From a virus: a stretch of 32,771 bases of DNA. The notes under the pieces are model-generated. The model did no database searches and was not told the DNA's origin. It saw only the letters and a list, made by a program, of their open reading frames with translations. The translations under genes were made by a program, and so were the position numbers. Positions 14,670 through 22,209 of this stretch are shown here, piece by piece (position 1 is the stretch's first letter; every line of letters begins with the position of its first letter). The stretch is from IMG/VR virus record IMGVR_UViG_3300044522_000086, positions 1 through 32,771 of that record, one strand, 5' to 3'.

Positions 14670-15271
14670 GTTTCTGGTGGTGCATCTTTGCCAAAGGCAT
14701 AATTGATCGTAGAGATAAAAGCCACTCTGTCCATAGACGTATCGCCGTTAGCAAAGAACTGCCAACTATTATTGTTGGTGTAGCGTCCTGCAATTCTGTT
14801 CTTTAAAATAAGTTGAATGGATGATGCGGAAACCGTCACAATGCCGACAAACTGCCGCAATTCTTCCATCCATTCTTCATTAATAGCAAACGATGAAATG
14901 TAGCCATTAAAAAATTGATACAAGCCACCAGTACCGCCCGTGGTTATAAGTGCGCCGCTAGTATCAAAAAAACCATGCCATGCTTCTATCTGTGAACCTT
15001 TGATCTGTTGACTAAGCACCCAACCTAAAACCGCTGTATCAATGCCTACCAATGTAAATACAGTTTCATTAGCAGTTGACTTAATATCTTGCTGTGCGTC
15101 ACCAACACGGATAAGAGAGCCTAACGCATCAAACGGTAAAGCATCTACCGCAGGGACAGTTAGCGCAGACGGTGTAGTAGCAAAGCGGTAAGTTGCTGAT
15201 GGTGTTGTGACACGCACAAAGTCAGCGTATCTAATATTGTTTGTGTTCTGTACTGGAACTATGTTGTTCAT
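14666..15271 (-). CDS. Minor tail/distal tail protein (gpL position)
   Basis: A 201-aa protein, mostly beta. Its core VFTLVGIDTAVLGWVLSQQI, followed by GSQIEAWHGFFDTSGALITT and a final NRIAGRYTNNNSWQFFANGD, fits small tail-tip hub proteins of the DUF2163/gpL type, which end in a conserved Arg-Gly/Arg and Gly-Asp pattern. I see none of the Cys ligands of the lambda gpL iron-sulphur region. It probably joins the tube end to the tip protein. The ATGA overlap with the upstream gene supports joint translation. The family link is tentative. Confidence 0.6.
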   Translation of the reverse strand: MNNIVPVQNTNNIRYADFVRVTTPSATYRFATTPSALTVPAVDALPFDALGSLIRVGDAQQDIKSTANETVFTLVGIDTAVLGWVLSQQIKGSQIEAWHGFFDTSGALITTGGTGGLYQFFNGYISSFAINEEWMEELRQFVGIVTVSASSIQLILKNRIAGRYTNNNSWQFFANGDTSMDRVAFISTINYAFGKDAPPET

Positions 15272-15948
15272 AAAACCGCCTCAAATGCTTTAAAGCTGCC
15301 GTTCCAATTTATAAAACTGTCGTTAGTCATTGGCACTAGGGTATAGGTTGGATACTCTCGCAAGATCACGGGAAAGGTTACGCCTGTAAATGACGAACCG
15401 CCAAGAGCTATGGTTGTGCCAAACTGTCCAATGACCGCTGCAATGTTTGTGGTTACGGGAGTTATTAAGTTACGGTGTACAGGGATAGAAACCGTTGAGC
15501 CTGAACCACGCAATACGTCAGCGGTTGCAATGTATGCGTATCGTCCAACCTGACAAAAATCACCCGCTTTAACGATAAAAGCCGTTGAAGCAATCGATGG
15601 TAATGTGCCAAGCGTTAAGTTCTTGTTTGCGCTGCCAGAAGTAAAGACACAAGCCGCTATCTGTACACTCGTCATATCGCCTTGGTAACGAATGTAATTA
15701 GTCCATCCGGTTGTACTAAAGTTTAAGTATTGCTCAAGTGCTTTATCAGGTATTCGCAAAGTGTTAAGCAATCCACGACTCTGACTATACAAAAGGTAAT
15801 TCATCGGAGTTAGCTCAAACGCAAACGGTACAACAGTCAGGATTTCTGACGTTGAGATACGTTGGTTTCTACTCACCAATTGACCGACAAATCTTTGATC
15901 GTTTATACCAACCGACTCGCTATTTGCTAGGATAGTTGTAAGACTCAT
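15268..15948 (-). CDS. Distal tail protein (gpM position)
   Basis: A 226-aa beta-rich protein (MSLTTILANSESVGINDQRF at the start; ending NWNGSFKAFEAVL). It lies immediately after the tape measure gene, the place of lambda gpM and other distal tail (Dit-like) proteins that cap the tail tube and start the tip. No recognised catalytic motif. It has several turns rich in Gly/Ser (RGSGSTVSIP, LGGSSFTGV). A ribosome site AGTAGGTAATT precedes the ATG at 15948. The function is inferred from position. Confidence 0.6.
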   Translation of the reverse strand: MSLTTILANSESVGINDQRFVGQLVSRNQRISTSEILTVVPFAFELTPMNYLLYSQSRGLLNTLRIPDKALEQYLNFSTTGWTNYIRYQGDMTSVQIAACVFTSGSANKNLTLGTLPSIASTAFIVKAGDFCQVGRYAYIATADVLRGSGSTVSIPVHRNLITPVTTNIAAVIGQFGTTIALGGSSFTGVTFPVILREYPTYTLVPMTNDSFINWNGSFKAFEAVL

Positions 15949-15950
15949 AA

Positions 15951-17924
15951 TTACCTACTTGTGGGCATAGAACGCCCTGCCGATTGGTTAAGTGCGTAGA
16001 TGTTCATCTTGTTCTTGGCAAGAAATTGTAGACCAGACTGCGTGTCTATAGCTTGCATGTTTTGAATGACCGTGCCGTTATAGGTTACACCGCCACCGCC
16101 CATTACGTCAGACAACCGATTGTTTGGAATAATCGTGCCAGAGCGTCCGGGCATGAAGATTTCCGCACCTCGTTCACCAACTAACGTAGGGCTATTAATC
16201 ACGCCACCGTTTGCTGCACCGGGCATATTTCGTGCCATTACTCCCATAATATCGCCTGATAATGGATTGCCACCCGACAACGGGTTGCCGCCACCAAATG
16301 AACCCATAACAAGTTTTAAACCTGCGTTGAACAATGCAGTTGCTTGCGCCTGTAATTGGATTCTAATTAAGTCCTTAATAACGCTGCTTGCAAAGTCTTT
16401 AAATGAAAACTTGCCATTCTCTACGAACTGGTTAATAGCACTAGACATCGCACCCGTGACCGCTGAGAACATATCTTTGCCAACCTTAGCGTAGTTCTCT
16501 GCGTCCTCTGCGTATTGTTGGAACGCTTGATTCCAACCGTAAGAAAAAGTCTGTTGTGCCTCAATAGAGGATTCCTCTTGCTTGCGAGCTAAGTCAACAT
16601 AAGAATCACCAAGCATTTGAACGGCTGCGGCTTGTGCATCGTACTCAGCTAATATCTCGGCACTAGCATCACGCCCTGCGGCTGTTTCACGCTTGTCTGC
16701 AATCTCTTGTAGTTTCTTACTGGTTGCGTCCAAGACTTCGTTAACTGCTTCCTGAACCCTTCGTTCATTAGTTGTTAAACCCTCCATTTGAGTTCTAATT
16801 TTAAGCATTTGCAAAGAGTGCTCACGTTCTCGCTCGTACTCTGATGCTAGCTTTTTTGCTTCAGCTAGCATATTTTTCATTTTGTCGTTAGGCTTGTCTA
16901 TGCTTGTGAGCTTTGGTGCGTCTGGTTTTGTTGGTGGCGTATATCCTAACAACTCTTTTGGAAATGCTGCGTTTAGTTCATCATTAACTTGAGTTTGCAA
17001 GGTTGCAATTCTTGCCTTTGAATAAGCTAAACTTTTATCCCATACCGCCCGTGATAACGCACTACCCTCTGGATAGACTTTATTTATATCGTTTATTTCT
17101 TTTTGCAGCCTTTCTATTTCTTTAACTGCATTGGATGACTTGCCAAATACCGCACGTTCCGCCGTAGCTGCTAGGCTGCCAAAAAAACTGCCAGATTGTT
17201 TAGTTGCGTTGATAAATCCTTCGGTCAGGTTGTTAAGCGTTGGCAACCATGATTCAGCAATTTGAATAAACAAACCTTTGCCTACCGCTTGTATTCTTGT
17301 CAGATTGTCGTTGAATCGTTCGCTTGCTTGTGCTGTATCTGTGCCGACAATAATTCCAAATTGCCTAGCTTCATCGGTTAATTGTTTAATTCCATCCTTA
17401 CCCGCATTTAGGAAAGGAATTAACTGTGCGCCACTTCTGCCAAATATAGATATAGCAATAGCGGTTTTTTCAGCACCGTCTTTAAATTGTGAAAGTCTTT
17501 CAGCGATTTGAATTAATGCATCATCCGTACCTTTAAATGTAGCGGAATCAAGATTCAATGCTTGGAAGCCTTTTAGTGCTTCACCTGTACCCTGTGCGGC
17601 TTCGCCCATGCCTTTAGCCAAGCGTCCCATGCTTGTTGTCAATTGCTCTTGGCTAACACCTGCTAAGTCTGCCGCATACGCTAGACCAGATAGACTCTCA
17701 ACAGTTACACCTGCCATTTGCGCTTGCTTAAATAGTGCGTCCATGTTGTCAATAACTGACTTAGTGTAAGTCGCTATACCAACGGCTGCTGCACCTACTG
17801 CTGCACCTGCGGCAACTACTCCGGTCTTTAGTTTGTCTAGTCCCTTCATTGCTCCCGCAAGTCCCGTCTGGAACTCTGCGGTATTTAATCCAAGGACTAC
17901 ACCTAGTCGTGCAATGTTTGCCAT
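15951..17924 (-). CDS. Tail tape measure protein
   Basis: A 657-aa tape measure protein. The N-terminus (MANIARLGVVLGLNTAEFQT) is typical. It has a hydrophobic Ala/Gly-rich segment (VVAAGAAVGAAAVGIATYTK, residues 35-54) and a TP901/lambda-type region (SLSGLAYAADLAGVSQEQLT). A long helical, coiled-coil middle runs from about residue 250 to 480. The C-terminus has the lambda gpH-like block KFSFKDFASSVIKDLIRIQL and GGVINSPTLVGERGAEIFMP. It sets tail length: at about 1.5 angstroms per residue the tail would be near 100 nm. It follows the tail assembly chaperone gene, as expected. Confidence 0.92.
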   Translation of the reverse strand: MANIARLGVVLGLNTAEFQTGLAGAMKGLDKLKTGVVAAGAAVGAAAVGIATYTKSVIDNMDALFKQAQMAGVTVESLSGLAYAADLAGVSQEQLTTSMGRLAKGMGEAAQGTGEALKGFQALNLDSATFKGTDDALIQIAERLSQFKDGAEKTAIAISIFGRSGAQLIPFLNAGKDGIKQLTDEARQFGIIVGTDTAQASERFNDNLTRIQAVGKGLFIQIAESWLPTLNNLTEGFINATKQSGSFFGSLAATAERAVFGKSSNAVKEIERLQKEINDINKVYPEGSALSRAVWDKSLAYSKARIATLQTQVNDELNAAFPKELLGYTPPTKPDAPKLTSIDKPNDKMKNMLAEAKKLASEYEREREHSLQMLKIRTQMEGLTTNERRVQEAVNEVLDATSKKLQEIADKRETAAGRDASAEILAEYDAQAAAVQMLGDSYVDLARKQEESSIEAQQTFSYGWNQAFQQYAEDAENYAKVGKDMFSAVTGAMSSAINQFVENGKFSFKDFASSVIKDLIRIQLQAQATALFNAGLKLVMGSFGGGNPLSGGNPLSGDIMGVMARNMPGAANGGVINSPTLVGERGAEIFMPGRSGTIIPNNRLSDVMGGGGVTYNGTVIQNMQAIDTQSGLQFLAKNKMNIYALNQSAGRSMPTSR

Positions 17925-17929
17925 CTTAT

Positions 17930-18277
17930 TTACCTTTTAAACAAATGAGCCGGAGCGTTTGGACTCATCATTGCAAATGCCAATAGGCTTTGACTTGCTT
18001 GCTCCTTCTTATCTTGTTCTGTCTGTGGCGGATACAAATAATCGTAGGCGTTCGGGATAATGTCTTTTAGTTTAAAAGGTGATTTACCTTTCGGCAACAT
18101 CTTATTAAATTGCCCTGCGGTCAGCGTTCCTAAAACCTCAAGCAATCCAAGATTGCCTATTAATCCTGCGTGAAACATCACCGCAATATCTGAAAAGGTT
18201 TCCTCGTCTACCGTTGCTGGGTCTGTCCCGTGGGCTGTCAGGTACGCTTTAACTTGCCTACGTACAGACCGGATTAC
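17930..18277 (-). CDS. T-like extension of the tail assembly chaperone, made by -1 frameshift
   Basis: This is the downstream frame of the chaperone. Reading after the slip from GTA at 18277 it gives 115 residues: VIRSVRRQVKAYLTAHGTDP, then ATVDEETFSDIAVMFHAGLI and GNLGLLEVLGTLTAGQFNKM, ending PNAPAHLFKR. The frame has no good start of its own (a GTG at 18181 would lose the conserved first third). An in-frame TAA lies just upstream of the slip site, so access by frameshift is the best explanation. The fused product is about 269 aa, close to lambda gpGT (279 aa). It should load tail tube subunits onto the tape measure, whose gene follows at once. Confidence 0.85.
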   Translation of the reverse strand, partial: VIRSVRRQVKAYLTAHGTDPATVDEETFSDIAVMFHAGLIGNLGLLEVLGTLTAGQFNKMLPKGKSPFKLKDIIPNAYDYLYPPQTEQDKKEQASQSLLAFAMMSPNAPAHLFKR

Positions 18278-18738
18278 TTTCCCTTAGTAGCAGTATAAGA
18301 CGGGCTTACGGTTTCTCCAATCAATTCCATTAGTTGCAGTTGAATGGCAAACGGAAATAGCTCATCTACCATTTCATATGTAACGGTAGACATATTAAAA
18401 CCTTCTTCTTCCGGCACTAACAAGCGGATCATTTCTGTAACCCGTGCCTGAATAAGAACTTTACTTTTAGCTGCCTCACGCAATGAGCGACCTTCAATAA
18501 TTACGTCATCTTCAGTAATCTGTACGGTGTCGCTTGCTTCGGTAAAGTCTTTAGATAATTCTTTGTAGAACTTTTCAACCGCCGCTTCGTCTGGTGTCTT
18601 TAGGCGTTCAAACATAGCGTCTGATTCTGCCGTTAAAGGAACTTTAACTTTAAACGTATGTCCGTTAAATTCAAACGTGCGGATTCGCAATGCGTCTTTA
18701 TTAAACTTACTTCCTAGTGCTTGTGAAAATGTGTTCAT
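18274..18738 (-). CDS. Tail assembly chaperone (lambda gpG-like)
   Basis: A 154-aa protein placed just before the tape measure gene. It starts MNTFSQALGSKFNKDALRIR and contains a beta domain (TFEFNGHTFKVKVPLTAESD) and a helical C-terminal half (FPFAIQLQLMELIGE). The last codons, ACT AAG GGA AAG TAA, carry the slippery heptamer, so most ribosomes should stop here while some make the longer G-T fusion. This pair guides tail tube assembly around the tape measure and is absent from finished virions in lambda. The start overlaps the previous stop as ATGA. Confidence 0.88.
   Translation of the reverse strand: MNTFSQALGSKFNKDALRIRTFEFNGHTFKVKVPLTAESDAMFERLKTPDEAAVEKFYKELSKDFTEASDTVQITEDDVIIEGRSLREAAKSKVLIQARVTEMIRLLVPEEEGFNMSTVTYEMVDELFPFAIQLQLMELIGETVSPSYTATKGK
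18277..18283 (-). promoter_or_regulatory. Programmed -1 ribosomal frameshift site, GGGAAAG
   Basis: The heptamer GGGAAAG, read in frame zero as G-GGA-AAG, is immediately before the TAA of the G-like frame. It is the same slippery sequence used in lambda G-GT. After slipping to GGG-AAA, translation continues into the 115-codon T-like frame. A short inverted repeat, GTACG (18265-18261) and CGTAC (18246-18242), follows 11 bases downstream and could form a weak stimulatory stem. Confidence 0.85.
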
Positions 18739-19301
18739 ACTATCCCTTTCTTGGCTTGTTTTGCTTTGTATTTTTCTAAGCTGAATTTTAAAGATTCAGC
18801 CAAACTATCTACGACTACACCTGAGCTCATCTCTAAAGCAGGACGCAAAAAAGGTCTTGATGCTGTGCGTGAATTGCCAAACTCCATTGCCGAAACCCTT
18901 TGATCTGTACTGTATGTTTCTTTGCCATAGCTTTGTTTCGTCACTACATCAAAAGATTCTTTTTCGCCTGTTTTTAAATTCTTAAATTTTCTTTTAGCTA
19001 ACTTTTTGCCAGATGCCGTAGTTACTAAACTAATAACAGCATCGCCTCTTTCAACATACTTTGAGCGTAAATCTTTTTTGCTTGGGATTCTTGTTTCTAC
19101 TTGAAGGCTTGCCGCCAATGCTCCAGTATCTTTTGGTGCTAAGTTTTTCGCTGCGTTTAATACTGGCTTCATAGATTTACGCACGGCATTACGCATAATA
19201 TTTTGTGCGTCTTTTGCGCCGTAATCTTTTTGTATTTGACGAAACAACGCATCTGTTTCAACAAAACCTATGTATTCAAACTTAAACGATGTTGTTGCCA
19301 T
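18735..19301 (-). CDS. HK97 gp10-like neck/tail-component protein
   Basis: A 188-aa protein with the HK97-gp10_like pattern: NIMRNAVRKSMKPVLNAAKN followed by LAPKDTGALAASLQVETRIP near residues 35-70, and SAMEFGNSRTASRPFLRPAL near 135-155. The middle is basic. This family sits at the head-tail junction or assists tail completion. I chose the ATG at 19301 because AAGGGTGA lies at the right distance; a GTG three codons earlier is possible. It overlaps the upstream 82-aa gene by 20 bp. Its place after the tail tube genes, not before the tail terminator, is unusual. Confidence 0.82.
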   Translation of the reverse strand: MATTSFKFEYIGFVETDALFRQIQKDYGAKDAQNIMRNAVRKSMKPVLNAAKNLAPKDTGALAASLQVETRIPSKKDLRSKYVERGDAVISLVTTASGKKLAKRKFKNLKTGEKESFDVVTKQSYGKETYSTDQRVSAMEFGNSRTASRPFLRPALEMSSGVVVDSLAESLKFSLEKYKAKQAKKGIV

Positions 19302-19530
19302 TACCGTCACCCTTGATGAGCTTGTGATAAATGGAATTATTAAGACTGATAACGTAGTCGGTTATCTCGTCCGGTGTCATCTTGTCTGCGTGTCGAGCAG
19401 CAATTTCGTGAGCAAGATTAATTCCAGTAATACGCTGTTGCGTAAACCCGAACCAATTTTTCATGCCGCTATTTGATTGCTGAAGCAAGTACGCCAGTAA
19501 TTCATTGCTGTTTTGTATTGTCGTTGTCAT
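19282..19530 (-). CDS. Hypothetical small protein, 82 aa
   Basis: An 82-aa protein (MTTTIQNSNELLAYLLQQSN at the N-terminus), mostly helical with polar residues (LAHEIAARHADKMTPDEITD), without membrane segments. It lies between the tail tube genes and the gp10-like gene in tight packing: the upstream gene stops three bases before its start and its end overlaps the gp10-like start. This place between tube and chaperone genes suggests a tail assembly role, but I do not recognise a family. Confidence 0.6.
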   Translation of the reverse strand: MTTTIQNSNELLAYLLQQSNSGMKNWFGFTQQRITGINLAHEIAARHADKMTPDEITDYVISLNNSIYHKLIKGDGNGNNIV

Positions 19531-19533
19531 GTT

Positions 19534-19728
19534 TTATTTTGTCTTTGGTTGCGGAACAAACGGATTATGTTTTGCTAAAACTTGCAAACAAACCGCCTCT
19601 ACGGTATCTGGCTCTGCTGCCTTTAGCGCAGCATCCACCTCAGCGGCATCCACAACACAACCTTGAGCCACAATGTCCAACGATTGATATGTAGATGACA
19701 ATAGTTTAATTGCGGCTGCTAGGGTCAT
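19534..19728 (-). CDS. Hypothetical small protein, 64 aa
   Basis: A 64-aa protein starting MTLAAAIKLLSSTYQSLDIV. It is helical with an Ala/Val/Asp-rich centre (GCVVDAAEVDAALKAAEPDT) and ends in PFVPQPKTK. The start overlaps the second tail tube gene's stop as ATGA, so it should be translated with it. No recognised family; a minor assembly role is plausible from position only. Confidence 0.6.
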   Translation of the reverse strand: MTLAAAIKLLSSTYQSLDIVAQGCVVDAAEVDAALKAAEPDTVEAVCLQVLAKHNPFVPQPKTK

Positions 19729-20246
19729 GTGTTGTTACTCCAACCGTACTGATTACCCCGTGGGTGTACAGTAAAGACACATTTGGATTCAGCACCGGGC
19801 TGTGCGTCAATCTGGAATTGACTTACTCGACCATTGAAAGCGTAAGCAATAGTGTTAACGCCCTCAACCGCAGCAATAACGAATGTACGATCAATCACGC
19901 CTGAGTAAGCATCGCCACGAATCAAGAGTAAACCTGCATCCGATGGATTCCATGCCGCTGTAATTGTCAAACTTGTTGGTGCTGATTGCGTAGGAATTTT
20001 ATCCGACTGCCGACTTCCGGCAATTGAAAAGTTAGCCATTGCGTCATCTTGCCCAAACGCAGGGACAGCTTCTACGCTAACTGGTACACCAGAAGCACCT
20101 GTGCCGTTCGCTACAGTACCCACAAGCGTTGCGACTTGTGCAGTCCATACCGATAGGTTAGCAGTTGAAAAGGGCGTTGGTGTTGCGCCTGACTGCATCC
20201 ACATTGACGCAGCAAAGCCGGGTAGTATTTTATTTGGGATAGCCAT
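19725..20246 (-). CDS. Tail tube protein, second copy
   Basis: A 173-aa major-tail-protein-like paralogue of the gene just upstream. From VEAVPAFGQDDAMANFSIAG to the end (GNQYGWSNNT) the two align without gaps over 116 residues with 17 differences, about 85% identity by my count. The first 50 or so residues are diverged and this copy is 9 residues longer there (VANGTGASGVP). The conserved part should be the beta-barrel that stacks in the tube. The nucleotide changes in the conserved part are largely silent, showing an old duplication under selection. Both copies have good ribosome sites (here AAGGTG), so both are probably made. Confidence 0.85.
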   Translation of the reverse strand: MAIPNKILPGFAASMWMQSGATPTPFSTANLSVWTAQVATLVGTVANGTGASGVPVSVEAVPAFGQDDAMANFSIAGSRQSDKIPTQSAPTSLTITAAWNPSDAGLLLIRGDAYSGVIDRTFVIAAVEGVNTIAYAFNGRVSQFQIDAQPGAESKCVFTVHPRGNQYGWSNNT

Positions 20247-20255
20247 AATTACACC

Positions 20256-20750
20256 TTAAGCGTTGTTAGACCAACCGTACTGGTTGCCACGGGGATGAAT
20301 GGTAAACACAGCCTTGGCTTCTGCGCCGGGTTGTGCATCGATTTGGAATTGACTAACACGCCCGTTAAAAGCGTAGTAAACAATGTTTGTACCTTCAGTC
20401 GCACTAATAATAAACGTGCGGTCTACAACACCGGAGTATGCATCACCACGGAGAATCAACAATTGTGAATCGCTTGGATTCCACGGTGCTGTGATTGTTA
20501 ATGATGTAGGTGCAGACTGTGTTGGGATTTTGTCCGACTGTCGGCTACCTGCAATACTAAAGTTAGCCATCGCATCATCTTGACCAAATGCAGGAACAGC
20601 CTCTACGTTAACAAGGTTTCCAGCAATAGCTAGTGGTGCAACGCTTGCGACCAATGATAGTTGCGTTACGGTCAACGGTGTGGGCGTAGCTGTTGGTTGT
20701 GCATATAGTGCTGCACTAAAGCCGGGTAACACTTTGTTTGGGAGAGCCAT
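20256..20750 (-). CDS. Tail tube (major tail) protein, first copy
   Basis: A 164-aa protein starting MALPNKVLPGFSAALYAQPT. It is beta-rich, with the strands RTFIISATEGTNIVYYAFNG and RVSQFQIDAQPGAEAKAVFT, and it lies right after the tail terminator gene, where the major tail protein is expected. It should form the hexameric rings of the tail tube. The family cannot be named with certainty from sequence alone, but the position, size and presence of the chaperone pair downstream fit. The ribosome site TTAAGGAAC is strong. The next gene is a close paralogue. Confidence 0.85.
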   Translation of the reverse strand: MALPNKVLPGFSAALYAQPTATPTPLTVTQLSLVASVAPLAIAGNLVNVEAVPAFGQDDAMANFSIAGSRQSDKIPTQSAPTSLTITAPWNPSDSQLLILRGDAYSGVVDRTFIISATEGTNIVYYAFNGRVSQFQIDAQPGAEAKAVFTIHPRGNQYGWSNNA

Positions 20751-20785
20751 GATCGTTCCTTAATAAAATTTAAATGAGTTCTGTC

Positions 20786-21199
20786 TTATGTTGGAATGTC
20801 CAAGGTGCAATCCAGTATTACTTGCTGCAACCCGATTTCGTTGTCGTAGGTGTTATATAACCAATCAACATCAGCCTTGCTTATATAAAAACCTGATGCT
20901 CCGCCGAATTGACCGCTGTAGCCATGTAGCGATTGTAATATCGTATTGCTAATTGTCATAGCATCAACAAAGGATTGTGTGAAAACCGAGATTTGGAATA
21001 TTGGTCTATCAATGCCTTTGTTGTTTTGATTTGTTCCTGTAAACACAGGCTGATGTACGTTACGCAGATTCCAAGTTAAAAACTTTGCTTGTGTTGCATA
21101 GTTGCGATTAAAGTTTGCATAGACAGGAACGGGCGTAACAATAGCCGCCAGTTGTGCTTGTATTGCTTGAGCATATACCGCAGGATTATTCTGGCTCAT
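20786..21199 (-). CDS. Tail terminator/tail completion protein
   Basis: A 137-aa protein (MSQNNPAVYAQAIQAQLAAI) with a helix, then strands (GIDRPIFQISVFTQSFVDAM) and an end containing IGLQQVILDCTLDIP. Length, composition and position between the head closure protein and the tail tube fit tail-terminator proteins (lambda gpU/gp17 type) that cap the tube and join it to the head. The start overlaps the previous stop as ATGA. Residue-level family evidence is weak, so the call rests largely on synteny. Confidence 0.65.
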   Translation of the reverse strand: MSQNNPAVYAQAIQAQLAAIVTPVPVYANFNRNYATQAKFLTWNLRNVHQPVFTGTNQNNKGIDRPIFQISVFTQSFVDAMTISNTILQSLHGYSGQFGGASGFYISKADVDWLYNTYDNEIGLQQVILDCTLDIPT

Positions 21200-21540
21200 A
21201 CTGGCGTGTCCGGATCGTTACGGTAGCAAACAAAAGTCACGCTCATGCGGTTGTTAGATTCCCTAGAGTCAATGATGCGCCAATCGTAGTCACGCCATGT
21301 AATAGAAAACAAGTTCTGTTCATCAACCATCAGCTTAGTGTTTGGTGTGTAGTTTAAAGTCAAATTAACTAAGTCAGAATAAACACGATAACGCTCACTA
21401 ATTCTTACGCTGTTACTTACATCAGCAACTACTGCCCGTGTTGCAAACCATAATGCAATCGTTGTAGTCTGCTCACCGTAAGCATTAATGCTGTTGGTGA
21501 CGTTGTTTACATCGATGTTTTCGTAACGGGCAATTGCCAT
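21196..21540 (-). CDS. Head closure/head-tail adaptor protein
   Basis: A 114-aa protein that fits the phage head-tail joining family (H_T_join). It has ENIDVNNVTNSINAYGEQTT at the N-terminus, a middle with ISERYRVYSDLVNLTLNYTP, and DWRIIDSRESNNRMSVTFVC at the end, the usual beta-barrel with an R-I-I strand. It should bind the connector ring and close the channel to keep packaged DNA in. It follows the connector gene with no gap and overlaps the tail-terminator start by four bases. Confidence 0.78.
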   Translation of the reverse strand: MAIARYENIDVNNVTNSINAYGEQTTTIALWFATRAVVADVSNSVRISERYRVYSDLVNLTLNYTPNTKLMVDEQNLFSITWRDYDWRIIDSRESNNRMSVTFVCYRNDPDTPV

Positions 21541-22206
21541 CTACATCACCAACGGCTTATACGGACGCAACAATTGCGCTACGCCGAAAGGAATGTCATT
21601 TAACTTGGCTTCCGTTGTGTTGCTGCGATTGTTGTAAATGTGCGTTAAAAGCATTAATCCCGCTTGCTTAATAACAGGATATTGACCGACAGGGTTAGCG
21701 TTACAAGTGTAAGTAACCATAATCGGGTTCGTTACAAAGTTGCTAACCGTGTTTGGCAAGCCGTTAACGACAACCTTGTTACCAGTTGGGTCGTAGTAAT
21801 AGGTTGATGCTGCCATCGTAATTAGTACGGGCGCAGTATCGCCATTAAAGTATTGAACCGAATTAATGGTTACGCCTGCCTGCCCTTGAAAGGCTTGTGA
21901 CACCTCTGGCAAGTCTAGGCTTACCTGACTGCCACCCATGCCGTTAAACGTGCCGTAGTAGGTCTTATATTGGACGGCAAAGATACTCATTCCCAAATAG
22001 TCCTCAATAGCCATTCTTGTGGCAAGTTCGATGCTGCTTAGGTATGAATCTTGGCTTTCGTCTTGAAATAGATTTAACTGTTGAGTAATTTCCTCGAGCG
22101 TCAACCACTCCGTAACAATGTCACGGGTAACCTGCTCAACTTTTTCATAGTTAAACGGGTTGCGGTTAGTGCCTAGATAAGGATTTCCTGCCAATGTGTC
22201 AGACAT
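21541..22206 (-). CDS. Head-tail connector (gp6-like adaptor)
   Basis: A 221-aa connector protein. The region LTLEEITQQLNLFQDESQDS, followed by YLSSIELATRMAIEDYLGMS (about residues 36-75), matches the helical core of HK97 gp6-like adaptor proteins, and the C-terminal helix (KQAGLMLLTHIYNNRSNTTE) also fits. Between them lies a beta-rich insert of about 90 residues (SLDLPEVSQAFQGQAGVTIN), as seen in larger members. It should form the ring under the portal. It follows the second capsid gene. Confidence 0.82.
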   Translation of the reverse strand: MSDTLAGNPYLGTNRNPFNYEKVEQVTRDIVTEWLTLEEITQQLNLFQDESQDSYLSSIELATRMAIEDYLGMSIFAVQYKTYYGTFNGMGGSQVSLDLPEVSQAFQGQAGVTINSVQYFNGDTAPVLITMAASTYYYDPTGNKVVVNGLPNTVSNFVTNPIMVTYTCNANPVGQYPVIKQAGLMLLTHIYNNRSNTTEAKLNDIPFGVAQLLRPYKPLVM

Positions 22207-22209
22207 AAT

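Noticed and set aside
18182-18273. Apparent non-coding gap between the tail chaperone and an 83-aa ORF
   Set aside because: It is the coding first part of the T-like frame, entered by the -1 slip at GGGAAAG.
19725-20750. The tail tube pair as an assembly artefact of one gene
   Set aside because: The copies differ by many silent changes, several amino acids and a 9-residue length difference near the N-terminus, which a misassembly would not create.
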